Positions 1-5,550 of a DNA stretch of 10,772 nt are shown in pieces. Position 1 is the first letter of the stretch. Each line of letters opens with the position of its first letter. The notes beneath the pieces are model-generated. The model ran no database searches and had not been told where the DNA came from. It saw only the letters and a list, made by a program, of their open reading frames with translations. The translations under genes and the position numbers were made by a program. The stretch comes from Sporisorium sorghi (Eukaryota > Basidiomycota > Ustilaginomycetes > Ustilaginales > Ustilaginaceae): NCBI GenBank assembly GCA_023212695.1, contig JALCCG010000462.1, forward strand, positions 1-10,772. Reading direction: 5' to 3'.

Positions 1-68
1 GGTTTTCTCCAGGGTCGAGTGGATGTGCCTTTTGCTAGGTTGGCGCTTATTTGGGTAAACACCGTTTT

Positions 69-73
<5 letters not shown>

Positions 74-109
<36 letters not shown>
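74..109. repeat. A36 homopolymer run
   Basis: An uninterrupted run of 36 A on the plus strand, directly preceded by TTTT-GTTTT and directly followed by the 8-bp tandem repeat. It may be a poly(A) tail left by retroposition in plus orientation, or a simple poly(dA:dT) tract. Its exact length may be affected by sequencing. Confidence 0.95.
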
Positions 110-112
<3 letters not shown>

Positions 113-137
113 CAGATGTTCAGATGTTCAGATGTTC
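110..137. repeat. 8-bp tandem repeat (GTTCAGAT) x3.5
   Basis: Three perfect copies of GTTCAGAT followed by GTTC, starting at the first base after the A36 run. Confidence 0.95.
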
Positions 138-389
138 TTTGTGTTTGTCGTAGAAAGTCTGTGTTTCGTGCTGAGAGACGGGAAGGGAAGCAAGTTCGTT
201 TTGCGTGTGCGTCGCGCATTCCGGTCCGTGAAGCAGAAGTGATGTGCAACTTCGCGCTCCTGCGTCAAAGCATTCAGCTGCTCTTTGCGTTCGTCGTTGA
301 ACGTGTGCGGTTGATGCTCAGAGGCAAGGTGGAGAGCAAGTCTGTCTCGCTACGCATTCGCTGTGTGAAGCATCAGTGATCCGCCACTT
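137..389. repeat. Imperfect tandem duplication, units about 137-252 and 283-389
   Basis: Unit 1 begins CTTTGTGTTTGTCGTAGAA and unit 2 begins CTTTGCGTTCGTCGTTGAA. Both continue with matching blocks (GTGCTGAGAG / ATGCTCAGAG, AGCAAGTTCGT / AGCAAGTCTGT, CGCATTC, GTGAAGCA..AGTGAT, CACTT-like ends). By eye identity is roughly 70% with one small gap. The shared plus-strand frame reads FVFVVESLCFVLR in one and FAFVVERVRLMLR in the other, and both reach a TGA at the same place. Confidence 0.7.
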
Positions 390-527
390 GGTGTCATCGT
401 CTCTTGTGTCAAACGACTCAGCCATTCGTTGTGCACCTCGTCGTGAGCGCTTGTACTTTGTACAGAGACCAAGATGAAGCATGTTCAATTTTCTGCGCTC
501 CGCAAATCGTTACAAGCCCATGACCGC

Positions 528-3500
528 CTACTCGTCCTTCTGCAGCTCCTGCATCCGCACCAGGTCCGCGTAGATGCCATTCATCTCCAACAGCTGCTTG
601 TGCTCTCCGCTCTCGGCCACCTTACCGTCCTTCAAACAGTAAATCACATCTGCCCTGCTGATCGTGCTCAGCCTGTGGGCGATTGCAATCGTCGTCCTGC
701 CCGCTGCGGCCTTGTCCAGTGCCTCTTGGACGATCTTCTCGCTGTCCGAGTCCAACGCGGACGTTGCTTCATCCAGCAGCAAGATCCGCGGGTTGCGGAT
801 CAACGCCCGTGCAATGGCGATGCGCTGCTTCTGCCCGCCCGACAGCTGCGTGCCTTTCCCGCCGACCTGCGTGTCCCATTTGTCCGGAAGACCCTCGATG
901 AACGCCAGGATGTTCGCCGACGCCGCGGCGGCACGGAGGTCGTCCATGCTCACCTTGCCGGCGTCCTCGAACGCACCCAGGCGGATGTTGAACTCGATCG
1001 AGCCGTCGTACAGCGTGGGTTCCTGGGATACCAGCGCCATGTGCCTGCGCACCTCGCGCAGGTTCAGTGTGGCCAGATCGCGCCCGTCGATCGTGACGCG
1101 TCCGGAGAGCGCGTCGTAGAACCGCTGGATCAGCTGGATCGTCGTACTCTTCCCACACCCCGAAGCGCCGACAAGCGCAACGTACGTTCCTGGCTTCACG
1201 TCGATGTCCAGCCCGCGCAGCACCCGGACCGAGGGCCGCGTGGGGTACCGGAAATGCACGTTTTCCAGCCTCACGTGCCCCTGGACGTGCGGTAGAACTT
1301 CGCCCTCGCCGCAAGTCACGTCGATCTCAGGCTGCATGTCGAGCAGCTTGATGCTATCCCATGCGGCGGTTTTGGCGTTCGAGATGTCGGGGACAAACGA
1401 AAACGCATTCGACGCCTGGATCGACCCGAACACCACCGCTGTCAGAATCGTAAAGTATTGGCCTGACGTGTACTCCCCTTTGATCAACAGGTGCGAGCCG
1501 TACCAGAACCCTAAGCCGATGATCCAGAACTGCAGCGCCTGCGAAACAGCATACAGGAAATTGCCGTAGAACGCCGTGTTGCGCGAAATCTCGCTGGGCG
1601 CATCCAGCTCGCGCCGGTAGATCTCCAAACAGTCATCCTCCCTCGTCAGCGACGCGACCACACGCATGGCGCCCGCCGCCTCGCACGCGCGCGCCGCCGA
1701 CCCCTCGTACGCTTTTTTGATACGCGCATCCTTCAACACCACCAGCTGCAACCGCACAAACCCAGCCGACAGCGTCAGCGGGATACACGCAATCACCACC
1801 AGCGACAGCTTCCACCCATTGGCAAGCGCAATGATCGCACCGGTCACCAGCGTCGAGATGGACTGAATGATGGTTCCCAACGTGACGCCGACGAGGCCGT
1901 TGATCTTCTGCGAGTTGTCGGCGAGCGAGTTGCTCAGCGAGCCGGACGAGTGCGAGTCCTCGTCGTGGTACGCTACATCGGCGCCGAGGTAGGCGAAGAG
2001 CGACATGCGGCGGATGCGCTCCATGAGCACGGACGACGCCTTCATGAGCGTGTACGTCTGGATCGAGATGGCGAGCGTGCACAGGATGGCGATGACGAAA
2101 AAGTACAGCGCCCAGCGGTTGGCGTGGTGCAGCATGATGCTTTTCGTTGGCTCGGGACACGCGCCGCCGCCGATGGCACTGCAAAGCGAAAAGTTCTGCA
2201 GCGCGTGGCCGAATAGAATGGAAAAACACGGGTAGGCTGCGCCGGAGCAGATGGACGCAATCACGCCGGGCACGTACAGCGTCAGCACGTGGTCGCGGTT
2301 GATCTTGGCCAGACGATAGAGCAGATAAAATATGCTGGGGATCTTTTCGTTTTCTTTGTCTTTTGCGTCCTGCTGCTCGCGCTGGCGTCGCTGCAAGATG
2401 GCGCTGGCGACACTTTGACGCGTGGCGCTCTTTTCGAGACCGGCAGGCATCTCGGCCTTAGCCTCCTGCCTCAGCGCGGCTTTCTCGGTATCCGTCGTCG
2501 CGACAGGAGCCTTGAGGTTGGAAGCGACAAACTTGCCCGGTCTCGCGCTGTCGCCATCGACGTCGTTATCGTCATCGAGAGACCCGTCTTCGTTGACATT
2601 ACTCGCAACCTTGGCGCGGATCTTTTGCGCATCCACGAGCTGGGCATAGGCGCCGTTGAGTTGGAGCAGTTGGTCGTGTGTGCCCGTTTCCAGAATGACA
2701 CCTTTGCCCATGACGACGATCTTGTCGGCGTTCTTGATGGTCGAGAGGCGGTGGGCGATGGTGATGGTGGTCCTGTTCTGACTCGCCTGTTCCAGCGCGT
2801 CCTGCACCACAGCTTCGGACTGCGTGTCGAGCGCCGAGGTGGCTTCGTCGAGCAGCAAAATCTTGGGGTCCTTGACGACGGCACGCGCAATGGCGATGCG
2901 CTGCTTCTGACCACCGGAAAGCAAGAACCCCCTCTCGCCGACCATGGTGTCGTATCCTTCGGGCAGCTGCGAGATGAAGCCGTGCGCGTTGGCCATCTTG
3001 GCTGCATCGGTGATGAGCTTTTCCTTATCTTCGTCCGAGGCATGCTGGAAAGGCGTGTTGATGAGTCCATGCGCAATGTTGGCGCGGATGGTGGTGGAGA
3101 AGAGCGTGGGTTCCTGGCTCACGAGGCCGATCTGGGTTCGAAGCCACTTGAGGTTGAGGTCGCGCAGATCGAGGCCATCGAGGAAAGCTGCACCGCCATC
3201 AGGGTCGTAAAAGCGCTCGACGAGCGACACGATCGTACTCTTGCCTGACCCAGAGGCACCGACGAGGGCGGTCACTTTGCCCGCGGGCACCTCGAGCGAG
3301 AATGCATCGAGGACGGGCACGTCGGGGCGGGCAGGGTAGCTGAAGTCGATGTCCCTGAACTCGAGCTTGCCCTGGCACAGCTCGGGGCGCAGACCGCTGG
3401 GATCGGAGCTGTCGATGGGCGGGACGCGGTCGATGGTCTCGAACACTTTTGCACCAGCAGCAAAGGCATACGAGAGGGCCTGCATGTTGGGCGCCATCAT

Positions 3501-4889
3501 GGCCATGGAGAAGGCGCCGATGAGGATGGAGAGGATGACGTTCATGACGGTGCCCGAGGCGATGTGGCCGTCGGCGAGCAGCTTGGCGCCAAAGTAGAAG
3601 GCAAGCGCGTATCCGCTGTAGATGACAAAGAAGAAGACACCCATGCCAAATCCCTGGAAGAGCGAGCGCTTGATGCCGAAACGGGTGGCTTCGCGGCTGT
3701 TCTCATCGTAGAGCTCGACGAGGTTGTCTTCGATGCCAAAGGCCTTGGCGGTACGCAGGGTGGCGAGCGCCTCTTCAGCGATGGAAGCTGCTTTCGAGAC
3801 GCGGTCGAGCTCGGCTTGCTGGAGCTTGGCAGTGATGGCGTTCATGAGGGCACCGGCGATGATGATGCACGGGATCATGGAGCTGAGCGCCAAGGCGAGC
3901 TGCCAGGACTTGATGTAAGCGACAATGAAGCCAGTGACAAAGGCGCTGATAAACATGACGGACATGGGGATCTTGTCGCTGATGCCCTCCTGAATGAGCT
4001 GGATGTCGGTCTGGATACGGGTGGTGATCTCTCCAGCGCCGACAACGTCAAAGTAGGCGATGTCCTGACGTAGGATGGCCTGGAGGTAGTGTTCACGGAT
4101 GCGACGCGTGATGATCTGGCCGGTGTAGACCCATGCAGCCGAATAGATGTAGGTGGCGACAAACATGGCGATGCCGATGTAGACGAGGAAGAGGACACCG
4201 TGGGTGATCTCGTGGTTGAGGTGGTCGCGTGCAGCGGGGATGTCGCCGCCAAAGAGGAGTGCGTTGGAGTATTCGAGGAAGGCGGTGGTGAGACTGCCAA
4301 AGACGATGGTCATGAGCGGTTGAACGGAACCGGCAGCAGCAGCAGCGATGAGCCCGACAAAGTTGAAGATGTGGTCCCAGACGGTGGCGTAGCGGTAGAG
4401 CTCCTTGAATCCGACGCGATCGACGGTGCCATCGTCGGTGTTTCTCTTCCTTCTTTTGCCGTGGCTGTGAGTGCGTTTGGATTTGGTGGTGGTGGAGTCA
4501 CTGTTCTTTTCATCACTCTGCCGTGGAGAGCCTGAGGAGGAGGTGCTATCTGCGCCTGCAGAATCGGCCCGCTTTGGTGGGTGCATAGCAATGTTGACAT
4601 GGTCGGATTGTTGTTTGGGAGAAGATGAGGGGGATTCGGTTTTGGATTCGTGGTCGTGATCGTGGTCGTTGTCATCGTCTCCTTCGATGTCGTGAGCAGA
4701 CTGCGGATCACTAAGAATTGCCCGCTGTGCATCTGCAGCGCCAGAGTCTAGATGTGGCTCGAGATGGGAAGAGGGCTGCTCTATGGATGAAGCGGGCTGT
4801 GGACCTGGAGGCGGAACAGTGACTTGGTCGACTGCGCCGGGAACACCTTGAGGAACCGCATTAGCGGTAGCAGCAGAGATGCGGCTCAT
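528..4889 (-). CDS. Full-size ABCB-type multidrug / Ste6-like ABC transporter (TMD-NBD-TMD-NBD), 1453 aa
   Basis: An integral membrane exporter of the MDR/TAP (ABCB) family, intronless and complete. Residues 1-165 are hydrophilic and low in complexity, with an Asp/His-rich patch (about 71-80) and a basic patch (138-149). TMD1 has about six helices between 174 and 468. NBD1 has A-loop Tyr518, Walker A GASGSGKST (544-552, Lys550), a Q-loop in VSQEPTLF, signature LSGGQ (657-661), Walker B ILLLDE (677-682) and H-loop His713. A charged linker (about 757-850) leads to TMD2 (from about 866), whose first outer loop carries two Cys (about 903, 911) and a possible N-glycosylation site NFS. NBD2 repeats the full motif set: Tyr1215, Lys1247, LSGGQ 1349-1353, Asp1373-Glu1374, His1405. 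Both catalytic Glu are present, so both ATP sites look competent. Its length fits fungal Pmd1/Mdr1-type pumps. The substrate (drug, lipid or a-factor-like pheromone) cannot be told from sequence. The start ATG has an ACC context and is the first in this frame. Confidence 0.95.
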   Translation of the reverse strand: MSRISAATANAVPQGVPGAVDQVTVPPPGPQPASSIEQPSSHLEPHLDSGAADAQRAILSDPQSAHDIEGDDDNDHDHDHESKTESPSSSPKQQSDHVNIAMHPPKRADSAGADSTSSSGSPRQSDEKNSDSTTTKSKRTHSHGKRRKRNTDDGTVDRVGFKELYRYATVWDHIFNFVGLIAAAAAGSVQPLMTIVFGSLTTAFLEYSNALLFGGDIPAARDHLNHEITHGVLFLVYIGIAMFVATYIYSAAWVYTGQIITRRIREHYLQAILRQDIAYFDVVGAGEITTRIQTDIQLIQEGISDKIPMSVMFISAFVTGFIVAYIKSWQLALALSSMIPCIIIAGALMNAITAKLQQAELDRVSKAASIAEEALATLRTAKAFGIEDNLVELYDENSREATRFGIKRSLFQGFGMGVFFFVIYSGYALAFYFGAKLLADGHIASGTVMNVILSILIGAFSMAMMAPNMQALSYAFAAGAKVFETIDRVPPIDSSDPSGLRPELCQGKLEFRDIDFSYPARPDVPVLDAFSLEVPAGKVTALVGASGSGKSTIVSLVERFYDPDGGAAFLDGLDLRDLNLKWLRTQIGLVSQEPTLFSTTIRANIAHGLINTPFQHASDEDKEKLITDAAKMANAHGFISQLPEGYDTMVGERGFLLSGGQKQRIAIARAVVKDPKILLLDEATSALDTQSEAVVQDALEQASQNRTTITIAHRLSTIKNADKIVVMGKGVILETGTHDQLLQLNGAYAQLVDAQKIRAKVASNVNEDGSLDDDNDVDGDSARPGKFVASNLKAPVATTDTEKAALRQEAKAEMPAGLEKSATRQSVASAILQRRQREQQDAKDKENEKIPSIFYLLYRLAKINRDHVLTLYVPGVIASICSGAAYPCFSILFGHALQNFSLCSAIGGGACPEPTKSIMLHHANRWALYFFVIAILCTLAISIQTYTLMKASSVLMERIRRMSLFAYLGADVAYHDEDSHSSGSLSNSLADNSQKINGLVGVTLGTIIQSISTLVTGAIIALANGWKLSLVVIACIPLTLSAGFVRLQLVVLKDARIKKAYEGSAARACEAAGAMRVVASLTREDDCLEIYRRELDAPSEISRNTAFYGNFLYAVSQALQFWIIGLGFWYGSHLLIKGEYTSGQYFTILTAVVFGSIQASNAFSFVPDISNAKTAAWDSIKLLDMQPEIDVTCGEGEVLPHVQGHVRLENVHFRYPTRPSVRVLRGLDIDVKPGTYVALVGASGCGKSTTIQLIQRFYDALSGRVTIDGRDLATLNLREVRRHMALVSQEPTLYDGSIEFNIRLGAFEDAGKVSMDDLRAAAASANILAFIEGLPDKWDTQVGGKGTQLSGGQKQRIAIARALIRNPRILLLDEATSALDSDSEKIVQEALDKAAAGRTTIAIAHRLSTISRADVIYCLKDGKVAESGEHKQLLEMNGIYADLVRMQELQKDE

Positions 4890-4905
4890 GGTGTTTCTCT
4901 GAAAG

Positions 4906-4914
4906 CTAATCCAT
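4906..4914 (-). promoter_or_regulatory. Two-codon upstream ORF (ATG GAT TAG) in the transporter leader
   Basis: ATG at 4914 is followed at once by GAT and TAG, and the TAG ends 16 nt before the main ATG at 4889. The sequence right after it, GCTTTCAG then AGAAACACC, also looks like a 3' splice site. If a 5' UTR intron ends there, the upstream ORF would be removed from the mRNA. Confidence 0.5.
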
Positions 4915-5068
4915 GGGTGTTGATGGTGGTGATGGTGGCGATGGTGATGGTGGTTGCGGTGATGGACAGAAAGCCTCAGTCAAAGGACCCTGCGCCAATC
5001 CAATTTAATATTTCTCTGTTGTTTTTCGCCTTCCAAAATTGGCAAACAACCGGCATCGGCAAGCGGCA

Positions 5069-5102
5069 AAAAAAATAAAATAAAATAAAAAATAATAAAA
5101 AA
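5069..5102. repeat. A-rich pentamer tract (AAAAT)n
   Basis: An A-rich stretch with repeated AAAAT units (AAAATAAAATAAAATAAAAA) then AATAATAAAAAAT. It lies about 180-215 bases upstream of the transporter ATG and fits a poly(dA:dT) promoter element. Confidence 0.8.
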
Positions 5103-5167
5103 TCAATTTCACACTAAATTAGACTTGCCTTGCTTGCAAAGCCCACTCTTTTTCTCATCATCGCGCG

Positions 5168-5189
5168 CCCCCCCCTTTTTTTTTTTTTT
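5168..5189. repeat. C8T14 homopyrimidine run
   Basis: Eight C followed by fourteen T, and the pyrimidine tract continues as CCCTCTTT. It is a candidate for slippage and for triplex-type structure. Confidence 0.95.
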
Positions 5190-5313
5190 CCCTCTTTGCT
5201 GCACAGCCGCTGTGCCTTTGTCTTGGCAACGCCTCATTTTCCTCAGTCTCTCTCTCATCAACCTCCGGAACACGACAACCCGCTCCGAACTTCTCCACGT
5301 TTTTCCGCGGATT

Positions 5314-5318
<5 letters not shown>

Positions 5319-5344
<26 letters not shown>
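5319..5344. repeat. (TA)13 microsatellite
   Basis: Thirteen TA units inside a wholly A/T stretch (5311-5346). It is self-complementary and lies about 200 bases downstream of the FZO1 stop codon. Confidence 0.95.
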
Positions 5345-5514
5345 ATCGGTTCGGAAGCATTTGACATTCTTTGCAAAGAGAAAAGAAAACTAAATTACAT
5401 AAAAGACATGAGTACAAGGACAAACAACGACAAGTGTGCACAAGGAGAGAGCGGTGAGACAAGGATTCTAGCAACAACAACAAAGAAGGACAGGCAAAGA
5501 AAAAGGGGTACAAG

Positions 5515-5550
5515 CTCAGGCTTGGGCTTAGGGTTAGGCTCAGGCTCAGG
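5515..5550. repeat. Six telomere-like hexamers overlapping the FZO1 stop codon
   Basis: Plus strand reads CTCAGG, CTTGGG, CTTAGG, GTTAGG, CTCAGG, CTCAGG in register. The two middle units contain TTAGGGTTAGG. The last unit overlaps the FZO1 TGA (5548-5546), so the array forms the start of its 3' UTR. Confidence 0.8.

Larger units (their letters stand above)
1..527. other. Gene-free left flank, downstream of the transporter gene
   Basis: No gene is supported here. The stretch holds a long A run, an 8-bp tandem repeat and an imperfect ~110-bp duplication, annotated separately. It includes the 3' UTR and terminator region of the transporter gene, whose stop is at 528-530. A small perfect inverted repeat, TGTAC-TTT-GTACA, lies at 452-464 and would form a 5-bp stem in the 3' UTR. 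No canonical AATAAA signal is seen on the minus strand near the stop. Short plus-strand frames (51-242, 116-379) are discussed under findings and are not called as genes. Confidence 0.6.
4890..5545. promoter_or_regulatory. Spacer between FZO1 3' end and transporter start: transporter promoter and leader
   Basis: 656 bases without a gene. The part next to the transporter ATG (about 4915-4966) is, on the transcript strand, a run of ACC/ATC triplets such as CCATCACCACCATC, which should be an unstructured leader. A two-codon upstream ORF and a splice-acceptor-like sequence sit just before the ATG. AAAAT pentamers (5069-5102), C8T14 and (TA)13 follow further upstream; such A/T tracts are commonly nucleosome-poor in fungal promoters. 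No clear TATA box or operator can be named. The FZO1 3' UTR and terminator must also lie here. Confidence 0.55.

Noticed and set aside
474..1295. 273-codon plus-strand frame antisense to NBD2
   Set aside because: Same reason; the minus-strand frame carries Walker A, signature and Walker B motifs.
2289..3248. 319-codon plus-strand frame antisense to the transporter
   Set aside because: It overlaps NBD1 and the linker of the transporter, whose motifs are complete. It is a compositional shadow.
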